Part shown: piece by piece, positions 1-6,274 of the stretch
Numbering within the stretch: position 1 is the first letter of the stretch
How the letters are laid out: each line of letters opens with the position of its first letter
NCBI GenBank assembly: GCA_900553265.1
Contig: USDD01000118.1
Location: 1-6,888 of the forward strand
DNA length: 6,888 bases
Origin: an uncultured Eubacteriales bacterium
GTDB lineage: Bacteria > Bacillota > Clostridia > Christensenellales > Aristaeellaceae
Direction: 5' to 3'
Translations under genes and position numbers: made by a program
Notes under the pieces: generated by a model
What the model was told of the DNA's origin: nothing
Seen by the model: the letters and a program-made list of their open reading frames with translations, nothing else
The model's database searches: none

Positions 1-76
1 CAGCGCGGACAAGGTCGTGCCCTTCCGCACGGCGGTGCGCATGGTGCCGCAGATCACCTCCGTGACCGTGAAGTAA
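1..76 (+). CDS. C-terminal end of an unidentified protein (partial)
   Basis: The frame starting at base 2 reads 24 sense codons and ends at TAA 74-76. The visible peptide ends with MVPQITSVTVK. Third codon positions are almost all G or C, as in the neighbouring genes, and a strong terminator begins 14 bases after the stop, so this looks like the true end of a gene that starts before the window. The alternating hydrophobic/polar end (ITSVTV) would suit a terminal beta strand. The fragment is too short to assign a family or function. Confidence 0.6.
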   Translation, partial: SADKVVPFRTAVRMVPQITSVTVK

Positions 77-90
77 GATCATCTCACGCA

Positions 91-125
91 AAAGCATCCT
101 CTGCAGCGCAGAGGATGCTTTCTTA
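91..125 (+). terminator. Rho-independent terminator of the upstream gene
   Basis: A perfect 14-bp stem (AAAGCATCCTCTGC at 91-104 with GCAGAGGATGCTTT at 108-121) encloses a 3-base loop, AGC. The 3' arm runs into TTTCTTAT on the plus strand. It lies 14 bases past the stop at 76 and before the promoter at 186, so it separates the upstream gene from the Gcl-like gene. The A-rich 5' flank could also allow weak termination in the other direction, but no minus-strand gene needs it. Confidence 0.88.
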
Positions 126-175
126 TATCATCGCATTCGGGCTGCGCCCGCCCTCTTCTTCCTCAGATTTTGTGT

Positions 176-196
176 GGATTTAGTCTTGACAAATCC
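176..196. promoter_or_regulatory. Inverted repeat over the -35 box, candidate operator
   Basis: GGATTT (176-181) and AAATCC (191-196) form a perfect 6-bp inverted repeat with a 9-base spacer that overlaps the -35 hexamer at 186-191. A repressor bound here would block the promoter. Arms this short in AT-rich DNA can arise by chance, and no regulator gene is visible nearby, so this is only a candidate. Confidence 0.25.
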
Positions 197-214
197 TTTG
201 AAAAGGCATATACT
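186..214 (+). promoter_or_regulatory. Sigma-A type promoter of the Gcl-like gene
   Basis: TTGACA (186-191) is a perfect -35 hexamer. A 17-base spacer follows, then TATACT (209-214), one mismatch from the -10 consensus. Transcription would start near 220-222, giving a leader of about 44 bases before ATG 265. The surrounding DNA is AT-rich against GC-rich coding DNA, as expected for a promoter. A G-rich ribosome site, AGGGGG at 248-253, lies 11 bases before the ATG, which is slightly long. Confidence 0.85.
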
Positions 215-264
215 TTCATTATGTAAAATTATATTCCACATTTGAATAGGGGGCATTTACCGTC

Positions 265-1938
265 ATGAAAGCAGCAGAAGCCTTAGTCCAGATCCTCGTC
301 AAAGAAGGAATTACCGACGCGTTCGGCATCCCCGGCGCGGGCATCAACCCTGTCTATAAATACCTCGACGGCGCGCCGATCGCCCACTATTGCATGCGCC
401 ATGAGGAAGCCTGCACCCACGCAGCGGACGCGTACTATCGCGCCAGCCACAAAATCGCGCTGGCCATCTGCACCGCCGGGCCCGGCGCGACCAATTTCGC
501 CACCGGCCTCTACACGGCGAACATCGATTCCATCCCCTTCCTGGCCATCACCGGGCAGGCCAACACCTGGCAGCTGGACAAGGATCCCTTCCAGTGCGTC
601 AACATCGCCGAAATCTGCAAGACCATCACCAAGAAGGCCTACTGCGTCACCGACGCGGCCGAACTGCCCGGCATTCTTCGTCAGGCGTTCCATCTGATGC
701 GCACCGGAAAGCCCGGCCCGGTTCTGCTCGATCTGCCCCTGGACGTTCAGCAGGCGGAAATCGATTTCAATATTGACGCCTACGAGCCGCTGCCCGTCGA
801 GAAGCCCTGCGCCACCGACGCGGAGATCGCCGAGGTCGTCAAAATGCTCTCCGAGGCCAAGGCGCCCATTCTCATCATGGGCGGCGGCGTGACCCTGTCC
901 GAAAGCGAATCCGCGCTGATCGACGTGGCGGAAGCGCTGAACGTACCGATCATTCAGACCTACATGGCCAAGGGCGGCGTGCCCCTCGCCCATCGCCTGA
1001 ACGCCGGACACATGGGCATTCAGGTCGGCCAGCCTCTGGGCAACCGCATGTTCCTGGACAGCGACCTGGTGCTGGCGGTGGGCTGCCGCTTCAGCGATCG
1101 CCACACCGGCGGCATCGCGGTCTATCGCGGCGAGCGCAAATTCATTCACGTGGACATCGAGCGCACGCAGATTGGCAAGGTGTTCCAGCCGGATCTCGGC
1201 GTGGTTTCCGACGCGGGCCTCTTCCTGAAGAAGCTGCTTGGCGCGCTGAAGGCCGCGGAATTCAAGCCCTTCCCGGACGCCCGCATCGAAGCCATGAACG
1301 CCATGCGCGCCTCCATGGAGCGCAAGACCGACTACGACGACTGCCCCATCATGCCGCATCGCGTCTTCCACGAGGTCAATCGAGGCTTCGACAGCGACAC
1401 CATGTTCACCGCGGGCTGCGGCATCACCCAGATCTGGGGCGGCCAGCTGCAGAAGATCGACAAGCCCATGCGCTATCTGCCCTCCGGCGGAGCGGGCACG
1501 CTCGGCTACGAGATTCCCGCCGCGTTCGGCGCGAAGGTCGCGCATCCGGAGCGCACCAGCGTCACCGTCGTCGGCGACTTCGGCTTCACCTTCCTTGGCG
1601 AGGAAATCGCCGTTTCCGCCGTGTATAGCAAGCCGATCATCGTGGTCATCCTGAACAACGCCTATCTCGGCCTGATTCGTCAGAACCAGAAGGGCGCTTA
1701 CGGCTTCGAATACGCCGTAGACATGCCCTACAACCAGGATGGACGAATCGACTACGTCAAGGTTGCCGAGGGCTTCGGCTGTCTGGCGGAGCGTGTGTTC
1801 ACCCCCGACGATCTGCGCAGCGCCATCCAGCGCGCAAAGGCCTCCGGCCGCACCTACGTCATCGACGCCGTGTGCGTCCAGAAGCAGCTGTGCGACATGG
1901 GCAACACCATCGACGCCATCAAGTCCTTCGCGCCGTAA
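265..1938 (+). CDS. gcl: Glyoxylate carboligase-like ThDP-dependent enzyme
   Basis: This 557-residue cytosolic protein has the three-domain layout of the acetolactate synthase/Gcl superfamily: N-terminal PYR domain (about 1-165), central domain (about 185-320) and C-terminal PP domain (about 375-540). The ThDP/Mg site is GDF 437-439 through NN 464-465. From memory of the E. coli Gcl sequence, many blocks match it closely: EGITDAFGIPGAGINP, QAFHLMRTGKPGPVL, RHTG, THVDIE-like HVDIERTQIGKV, and NNAYLGLIRQ. GDF in place of GDG is also Gcl-like. Gcl joins two glyoxylates into tartronate semialdehyde with CO2 release. Oddly, Glu47 (in RHEEACTH) stands where Gcl has Val51, and Cys385 where E. coli has Ile393; Leu470 and Ile471 are kept. 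The protein lacks about 20 C-terminal residues of E. coli Gcl. It has its own promoter and terminators and no glyoxylate-pathway neighbour. Another 2-oxoacid carboligase activity is possible; family membership is firm, substrate is not. Confidence 0.78.
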   Translation: MKAAEALVQILVKEGITDAFGIPGAGINPVYKYLDGAPIAHYCMRHEEACTHAADAYYRASHKIALAICTAGPGATNFATGLYTANIDSIPFLAITGQANTWQLDKDPFQCVNIAEICKTITKKAYCVTDAAELPGILRQAFHLMRTGKPGPVLLDLPLDVQQAEIDFNIDAYEPLPVEKPCATDAEIAEVVKMLSEAKAPILIMGGGVTLSESESALIDVAEALNVPIIQTYMAKGGVPLAHRLNAGHMGIQVGQPLGNRMFLDSDLVLAVGCRFSDRHTGGIAVYRGERKFIHVDIERTQIGKVFQPDLGVVSDAGLFLKKLLGALKAAEFKPFPDARIEAMNAMRASMERKTDYDDCPIMPHRVFHEVNRGFDSDTMFTAGCGITQIWGGQLQKIDKPMRYLPSGGAGTLGYEIPAAFGAKVAHPERTSVTVVGDFGFTFLGEEIAVSAVYSKPIIVVILNNAYLGLIRQNQKGAYGFEYAVDMPYNQDGRIDYVKVAEGFGCLAERVFTPDDLRSAIQRAKASGRTYVIDAVCVQKQLCDMGNTIDAIKSFAP

Positions 1939-1952
1939 CCGGCGCAGTATTC

Positions 1953-1991
1953 GGGCAATGCGAACTTTGACGTTCGCATTGCCCATTTCTC
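1953..1991 (+). terminator. First hairpin after the Gcl-like gene
   Basis: A perfect 13-bp stem pairs GGGCAATGCGAAC (1953-1965) with GTTCGCATTGCCC (1972-1984) around a 6-base loop, TTTGAC. It is followed by ATTTCTCT, a modest T tract. It begins 14 bases after the stop at 1938, so it is most simply the plus-strand terminator, backed up by the next hairpin. Confidence 0.75.
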
Positions 1992-2000
1992 TGCACAGAA

Positions 2001-2043
2001 AACCGCCCGGAACGCATTTCCTGCGCTCCGGGCGGTTCTTTTT
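2001..2043. terminator. Bidirectional terminator between convergent genes
   Basis: AACCGCCCGGA (2001-2011) pairs perfectly with TCCGGGCGGTT (2027-2037), and an inner CGCA/TGCG pairing (2013-2016 with 2022-2025) closes a 5-base loop. On the plus strand the hairpin runs into TTCTTTTTG. On the minus strand it runs into TTTTCTGTG. The minus-strand oxidoreductase gene stops at 2049, 11 bases before the hairpin, so it should end that operon while also catching read-through from the left. Confidence 0.88.
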
Positions 2044-2048
2044 GTCTC

Positions 2049-3323
2049 TTACATGGTTCTTCCCTGGCCAATTTCAGCGCCCTGCTTCTTCAGCTGAGCC
2101 TGAAGCGTGGGAATGTCCACGTTTCTGGGCAGCACATCCGACCGCGCCGCCAGCGCCGCCGCGGTGCCCGCCGCCTCGCCGATGCACAGCACATGGGCCA
2201 TGGCGCGCCAGGACTCGTAGGCGATCTGGTCGGAGGACATGCACCGTCCCGCCACCAGCAGCCCGTCCACTTCCTTGGGAACCAGACAGCGATAGGGAAT
2301 GTCATACCCCTCGTGCTTGAGGAAATGGCGATAGCCCCAATACTCGATGACCGGATTGGACGCGATGGCGATCACGTCGTCAAAGCGCGCGCCCGAAAGC
2401 ACGTCGTCGCCGGTAATCTGGTATTCGCCCTCAATGAAGCGCGTCTGGCGGATGCCCATCAGGCAGCCAGAATCGGCCAGTGTGGCGTTCTTCAGATCGG
2501 GATTGGTCTTTTTCATGCTCTCGAGGAAGTCGTACACGCCCAGGCGCGCCTCGATCTCGATCTGCGTCAGCTCTCGGGTATCCGCGCCGTTATGGTGCAG
2601 CACCTTCGGGCCCCAGACCACCATGTCCTCGCCGCAGACGCAGCTGACGGTCTTGACGTCCTTGTCAAAGCCGTGCAGCTTGAGCATCAGCGAATCGTTC
2701 AGGCGCTTGTTCTCGTCGTGGCGCGTCTGCCAGAAGGGAACGCCTGCGCGCGTCGCCACGTCCGCGTCGCCGGAGGCGTCGATGACCACCTTGGCGGAGA
2801 CCGCCTGACGGCCGGATTTGCCCTCGAAGATCACGCCTCTGACCCGGTTTCCATCCATCATCACGTCGGAGAAATAGACGTGGAACAGGATGTCTACGCC
2901 GGCCTCCAGCGCCATCTTGAGCGTTACATACTTGAACTTCTCCGTGTCGAAGGCGTAGCTGTAGGACAGGTCGCCCTTGGTGTCCGTGTGCTTCTCACCC
3001 TCGGCGATGTAGGCGTTTTTCGTCACCATCGCGCCGTCGCAGTCCAGCAGCCGGAGGATCAGCTCTTCGCCAATGCCCTTGCACACCTGCAGGCGATTCG
3101 GCTCCACCTGGTTGCGCGTGCCGACGATATTGGCCATCAGCGACGCCGTCGCCGTGCCGCCGAAGAAGGGAAACTGCTCCAGCACCAGCGTTCTGGCTCC
3201 GTTGCGCGAAGCCGCCACCGCCGCCGCAAAACCGGCGCAGCCGCCGCCCACGACCACCACGTCGTAGTCTCCGACGATGGGGATCTCCCGCGCTTCCTGT
3301 TGATAAAATCCAACGGTCGTCAT
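2049..3323 (-). CDS. FAD-dependent oxidoreductase (PF12831 type)
   Basis: This protein of 424 residues (from the ATG at 3323) is a Rossmann-fold flavoprotein with no signal peptide. The N-terminal dinucleotide fold has GGGCAG (GxGxxG, residues 26-31) after a VVVV strand, and Glu49 at the end of the second strand to hold the ribose. A second FAD-contact segment is VIDASGDADVA (about 180-190). Further family-like segments are GIRQTRFIEGEY (about 290-300) and GLLVAGRCMSS through GEAAGTAAAL near residues 354-390. These fit the FAD_oxidored group, many members of which sit in carbohydrate loci without a known substrate. It is the last gene of the operon. An in-frame ATG at 3335 overlaps the upstream stop (TAATG) and would add MGGQ, but GGGGGGA at 3327-3333 is a better ribosome site for the ATG at 3323. 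The reaction cannot be told from sequence. Confidence 0.87.
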   Translation of the reverse strand: MTTVGFYQQEAREIPIVGDYDVVVVGGGCAGFAAAVAASRNGARTLVLEQFPFFGGTATASLMANIVGTRNQVEPNRLQVCKGIGEELILRLLDCDGAMVTKNAYIAEGEKHTDTKGDLSYSYAFDTEKFKYVTLKMALEAGVDILFHVYFSDVMMDGNRVRGVIFEGKSGRQAVSAKVVIDASGDADVATRAGVPFWQTRHDENKRLNDSLMLKLHGFDKDVKTVSCVCGEDMVVWGPKVLHHNGADTRELTQIEIEARLGVYDFLESMKKTNPDLKNATLADSGCLMGIRQTRFIEGEYQITGDDVLSGARFDDVIAIASNPVIEYWGYRHFLKHEGYDIPYRCLVPKEVDGLLVAGRCMSSDQIAYESWRAMAHVLCIGEAAGTAAALAARSDVLPRNVDIPTLQAQLKKQGAEIGQGRTM

Positions 3324-3326
3324 TTG

Positions 3327-3333
3327 TCCCCCC
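3327..3333 (-). promoter_or_regulatory. Ribosome site that decides the oxidoreductase start
   Basis: On the minus strand GGGGGGA is followed by CAA and then ATG (3323-3321). The next gene upstream uses the similar string GGAGGACAAGTC before its ATG, which supports this as the ribosome site. The alternative ATG at 3335-3333 has only an A-rich stretch before it and no recognisable ribosome site. It shares its first base with the upstream TAA, so re-initiation there remains possible. Confidence 0.6.
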
Positions 3334-3334
3334 A

Positions 3335-4642
3335 TTATTTCACAATCGTGATATTGTATTCGCTCATGCCCTGCTTGATGGCGTCCAGATGCTCCATGTG
3401 CGCGCCGTCATAATGACCCAGCGAGAGGCCGTCGATGCCGCACTGCGCCAGCACGCCCAGCGATTCGCGAATCAGCTCGGGCGTCGCGTTGGGGCGCACC
3501 GCCAGCGCGGAGATCAGATTCTTGTCGAAGCCGATGCCGCGGCGAATCTTGTGCAGCGTGTTGCGCTTGAACACGAATTTGTCCGGCGCGCCGCGCTGCT
3601 CGGAGTAGTCGGACTCGCGCACGGAATCCACATAGGGCGCAATGTCCTTGAAGGAAATGCCCGTGTATTCCGGATAGCGGACGTAGTTGTTATAGCGGAA
3701 GTCGATGCTGGGCTTGGCCTCGTGGACGCTCTTGTAGATGTCTGCGAAGAGCTCGGTGATCGACTGAATGCGGAACTTGATGAAGTCCAGCAGGCCCGGA
3801 TACTCGATGTAGAGCATGCAGTCCGTCAGGTTGCTGCCGAGGGTCAGGTTGTTCTCCATCAGATAGTCCTGGAAGGCATAGGGCGTGGCGTGGGCGATGG
3901 CATGAATGGTCTTCATGTCGTGCACGATGCGCTCCCAGTCGTAGCCCCACTTGATCGCCTTCGCGCGGCAGTGCTCGCAGAAGCAGCCGCCGTCGGCCAG
4001 GCCGAGGAGCGCGCCCATGTTGGGATTCTCTATGTCCATCCACGGCGCGAAGAACCACGGAGCCTTCACAGTCTGGCCGGCGCCGAAGGTCAGCAGGCAG
4101 GTCTGCACGATGTCCACGTCGTGATTTTTCACGGAATCGTAGAACATGGCGCGCTGGAACTCGTGCACGTCGGGATGATTCGGGCAGAGCATCCCCTGCT
4201 GATCCTTGAGAATGCCACCGTTGACGTCGCGCTGCATCATTTCGGGATACTGCTCGAGGGCAATGTTCGTGTCAAAAATGGTGTGAGACAGCTCGACGCC
4301 GGTCTTCATGCCGCGCTTGCGCGCCTCTTCCGTGAGCACGTCCAGCCAGTCGACGCCCTTGAGGAAATCGCGCTCCGTGAAGCAGGGCTTGAGCTTCGTG
4401 TTCTTGAAGCTGTCCATGTTCAGGCGATAGTAAGCGCGGCTGTTTTCCGGAAGATAGAACTTCCGCTTGGTATTGTGGGTGTAGTACAGACTGGTCAGCG
4501 GGCGCTTTTCATAGTGCATGACGCCCACCAGATACATGCAGTTGCAGTTCGCGCGTTCCTGAAGGTTATCCGCGATGGTCGCGATGCCCTCGTCGGCGAG
4601 ATCCCATGCGTACAGGCTGGAAGCAACCTCTTTGATAAACAT
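3335..4642 (-). CDS. TIM-barrel-like putative glycoside-processing protein
   Basis: This 435-residue protein has no signal peptide or membrane segment, so it is probably cytosolic. The pattern of short hydrophobic strands ending in polar or charged residues suggests a TIM barrel of the hypothetical glycoside hydrolase kind: GVELSH (115-120), DIVQTCLL (177-184), SIDFRYNNY (312-320), DSVRESDYSE (339-348) and GLSLGHYDGA (405-414). Two patterns recur in such uncharacterised barrels: MLCPNHPDV (151-159) and GCFCEHC (219-225). The latter is a CxCxxC cluster (Cys220, 222, 225) that could bind metal. Candidate acidic residues are Glu117, Glu343, Asp345 and Asp412, but I cannot assign catalysts. The start is well set by AGGAGG (4650-4655) 7 bases before ATG 4642. 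The gene follows the sugar-binding protein gene and overlaps the oxidoreductase region by one base, which suggests work on the imported compound. The family call is an inference. Confidence 0.72.
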   Translation of the reverse strand: MFIKEVASSLYAWDLADEGIATIADNLQERANCNCMYLVGVMHYEKRPLTSLYYTHNTKRKFYLPENSRAYYRLNMDSFKNTKLKPCFTERDFLKGVDWLDVLTEEARKRGMKTGVELSHTIFDTNIALEQYPEMMQRDVNGGILKDQQGMLCPNHPDVHEFQRAMFYDSVKNHDVDIVQTCLLTFGAGQTVKAPWFFAPWMDIENPNMGALLGLADGGCFCEHCRAKAIKWGYDWERIVHDMKTIHAIAHATPYAFQDYLMENNLTLGSNLTDCMLYIEYPGLLDFIKFRIQSITELFADIYKSVHEAKPSIDFRYNNYVRYPEYTGISFKDIAPYVDSVRESDYSEQRGAPDKFVFKRNTLHKIRRGIGFDKNLISALAVRPNATPELIRESLGVLAQCGIDGLSLGHYDGAHMEHLDAIKQGMSEYNITIVK

Positions 4643-4663
4643 GACTTGTCCTCCTCTAGTTTA

Positions 4664-4702
4664 AAGGGAAAATGGGCTGGCGAAACCATCCCATTTTCCC
4701 TT
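4664..4702 (-). terminator. Intergenic hairpin after the binding-protein gene (attenuator or stabiliser)
   Basis: AAGGGAAAATGGG (4664-4676) pairs perfectly with CCCATTTTCCCTT (4690-4702), a 13-bp stem, and TGG/CCA (4678-4680 with 4686-4688) extends it inward. On the minus-strand transcript only TTTAAAC follows, so the U tract is short and termination is probably partial. It sits 30 bases past the binding-protein stop and about 7 bases before the next ribosome site. Such hairpins commonly protect binding-protein mRNA and reduce expression of distal genes; that role is inferred here. Confidence 0.6.
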
Positions 4703-4703
4703 C

Positions 4704-4723
4704 TCAGAACTTCTGAATTCAGA
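4704..4723. repeat. Two overlapping short palindromes
   Basis: TCAGAA-C-TTCTGA (4704-4716) is a perfect inverted repeat, and TCTGAATTCAGA (4712-4723) is a perfect 12-base palindrome sharing its right arm. Together they form three alternating copies of a TTCTGA-like half-site between the binding-protein stop and the hairpin at 4664-4702. They could be a protein site, an alternative RNA fold or chance; nothing in the sequence decides this. Confidence 0.35.
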
Positions 4724-4732
4724 TCGTGTGCA

Positions 4733-6235
4733 TCAGTCCTCGTAGAATTTGTCCAGATGATGCATCTCAAAGGACTTCGCGAACTCCACGAAGGACTCCT
4801 GCGCCCAATCCTCCGCCGCCAGCTTCGCCTGATAGGCGCGCAGCTCGTCGATGGTGTGGTTGCCCGCAATGGTCTCGGTGACATACCCGTCGAACTCGGT
4901 GGAATAGTAGCCCCAGTTCTCAGACCATGTATCGGAGGAGATGACCTGGAAGATGCACAGCGGGATGCCGTCGATGGAGTCGACCACGCTGTCGTGGACC
5001 TTCAGCTTTTCAATGACCTTGTTGTTGAACTCGGCGTCGCACAGGGGGCTGATGACCTTGTCATAGGTCGCAGTCGCCAGACAGAAGGGAGAATAGAAGG
5101 AGTTGGTGACCTCGGCTTTTCCCTTTTCGGTGGCCTTCGGATAGCCGTCCACCATGTTCCAGTGCACGCCCTCGATGCCGTAGCGATGGATGTTGTACAT
5201 GGCGGGATCAGCCGTCTTGTTCAGGAAGTCCAGGATGGCCCGAACCTTCTCCTCGGACAGCTCCGCGTTGAGCAGCAGGCCGCCGTAGTAGCCGATGTCG
5301 TAGTTCAGGCTCTTATACTTGCCATCGTCGCTGGTTGCATACAGAGCCATCTCGAGCCAGGAATTCTCAAAGCCCGGCACAGCCTGCAGGGTGGTCTGGA
5401 GGCGATAGTAGTGCCAGATGTTCTGCCAGCGAATGGCGGTCTGGCCGGTCAGGAACAGGTCGGAGTTGTTGTCCTGCGAGATCAGAGCGAACTCAGAGGC
5501 GAGCAGGCCTTCCTTATACAGCTTCTGCAGCCACTCGACCATCTTGGCGTAGGACTCGGTGAACTGATACCAGACGATGCCGGTGCCGTCCTCGGTGTAC
5601 ACCGGGTTGCGGGAACCGTCGCCAAAGGCGCCCAGGAAGAAATCGTAGAGCGGAGACAGCGGCGACGCGACGGGCACCATGTCGTAGTGCTCCTTGCAGT
5701 AGCGGAAGTACTCCTCGTACTCGCTCAGCGTCGCAGGAACGCCCACGCCCATCTCCTTAAGGATGTCGCCGCGCACAAACATGGTGCAGTTGTACTGGCC
5801 GCGGGAACGCGGGATGCAGTAGTTACGGCCGTTGACGGAGGAATTGTTCCATGCGGTCTCAGACAGATTGGCGAGATTCTCGTACTCGGGAATCAGGTCG
5901 GTCAGGTCGTAGAACATGCCCTCTTTGATCGCATTGACGATGATGGGATCCGTCATGCTGATGGTCTGGATGATGTCCGGCAGCTCGCCCGTGGAGCAGA
6001 GCAGGCCGATCTTTTCGGTCATGTTGTCGCCAGAGGCCCACTCAACATCGTAATCAACATTGTAGTAGTCTTCCATCCACTTCCAGAAGTCGCTGTCCTT
6101 CTCCGGCGCGGAGCTGTACAGCGCGGCGAGGCCGGTGATGTGGAGCGGTTCTCCTTCTGCCACAGCGCCGACGCAGCCGACCATGCCGAGGGTCAGCACG
6201 ACTGCCAGGAACAGAGCCAACATGGGTTTCTTCAT
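4733..6235 (-). CDS. Extracellular solute-binding protein of a sugar ABC importer (family 1, LplA-like)
   Basis: This 500-residue secreted protein would capture the substrate outside the cell and deliver it to the membrane permeases. The N-terminus is a signal peptide: MKK, a hydrophobic core (about 5-19), then MVGC with Cys21 as a possible lipoprotein cysteine, followed by GAVA-EGEP, which could instead be a signal peptidase I site after Ala26. The mature part has the family 1 pattern: a WKWMEDYYNVDYDVEW start, GDNMTEKIGLLCSTGELPDII, and aromatic-rich stretches such as WQNIWHYYR and TWSENWGYYS that suit sugar stacking. The length fits the LplA/LipO-like subgroup. AGGAGG (6244-6249) lies 8 bases before ATG 6235. 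The permease gene ends 39 bases upstream, and a hairpin follows the stop. The ligand cannot be named; a carbohydrate or glycoside is most likely from the family. Confidence 0.92.
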   Translation of the reverse strand: MKKPMLALFLAVVLTLGMVGCVGAVAEGEPLHITGLAALYSSAPEKDSDFWKWMEDYYNVDYDVEWASGDNMTEKIGLLCSTGELPDIIQTISMTDPIIVNAIKEGMFYDLTDLIPEYENLANLSETAWNNSSVNGRNYCIPRSRGQYNCTMFVRGDILKEMGVGVPATLSEYEEYFRYCKEHYDMVPVASPLSPLYDFFLGAFGDGSRNPVYTEDGTGIVWYQFTESYAKMVEWLQKLYKEGLLASEFALISQDNNSDLFLTGQTAIRWQNIWHYYRLQTTLQAVPGFENSWLEMALYATSDDGKYKSLNYDIGYYGGLLLNAELSEEKVRAILDFLNKTADPAMYNIHRYGIEGVHWNMVDGYPKATEKGKAEVTNSFYSPFCLATATYDKVISPLCDAEFNNKVIEKLKVHDSVVDSIDGIPLCIFQVISSDTWSENWGYYSTEFDGYVTETIAGNHTIDELRAYQAKLAAEDWAQESFVEFAKSFEMHHLDKFYED

Positions 6236-6274
6236 AAATGATTCCTCCTTTTTATTTGCATAAAGAACTCGCGA

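Noticed and set aside
138..150. CGGGC-TGC-GCCCG small hairpin upstream of the promoter
   Set aside because: A 5-bp stem with a 3-base loop, with no T tract that fits a gene end, is common by chance in GC-rich DNA.
221..264. A riboswitch or other structured leader before the Gcl-like gene
   Set aside because: The leader is only about 44 bases and AT-rich, too short for a ThDP or other known riboswitch. No conserved motif is visible.
283..1986. A 567-codon open frame on the minus strand opposite the Gcl-like gene
   Set aside because: It mirrors a gene with unmistakable ThDP motifs, promoter and terminator. Its composition is the low-complexity antisense type, and it would start inside the terminator hairpin at 1953-1984.
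2193..3413. A 406-codon plus-strand frame opposite the oxidoreductase gene
   Set aside because: It is the antisense of a gene with a clear GxGxxG flavoprotein fold. It has no ribosome site of note and no domain.
3389..6241. A 950-codon open frame on the plus strand across two genes
   Set aside because: It runs antisense to the binding-protein and TIM-barrel genes, which have clear families, ribosome sites and sensible junctions. Its translation is rich in Val, His, Arg, Leu and Ala in the repetitive way typical of the reverse strand of GC-rich genes, and it has no recognisable domain.
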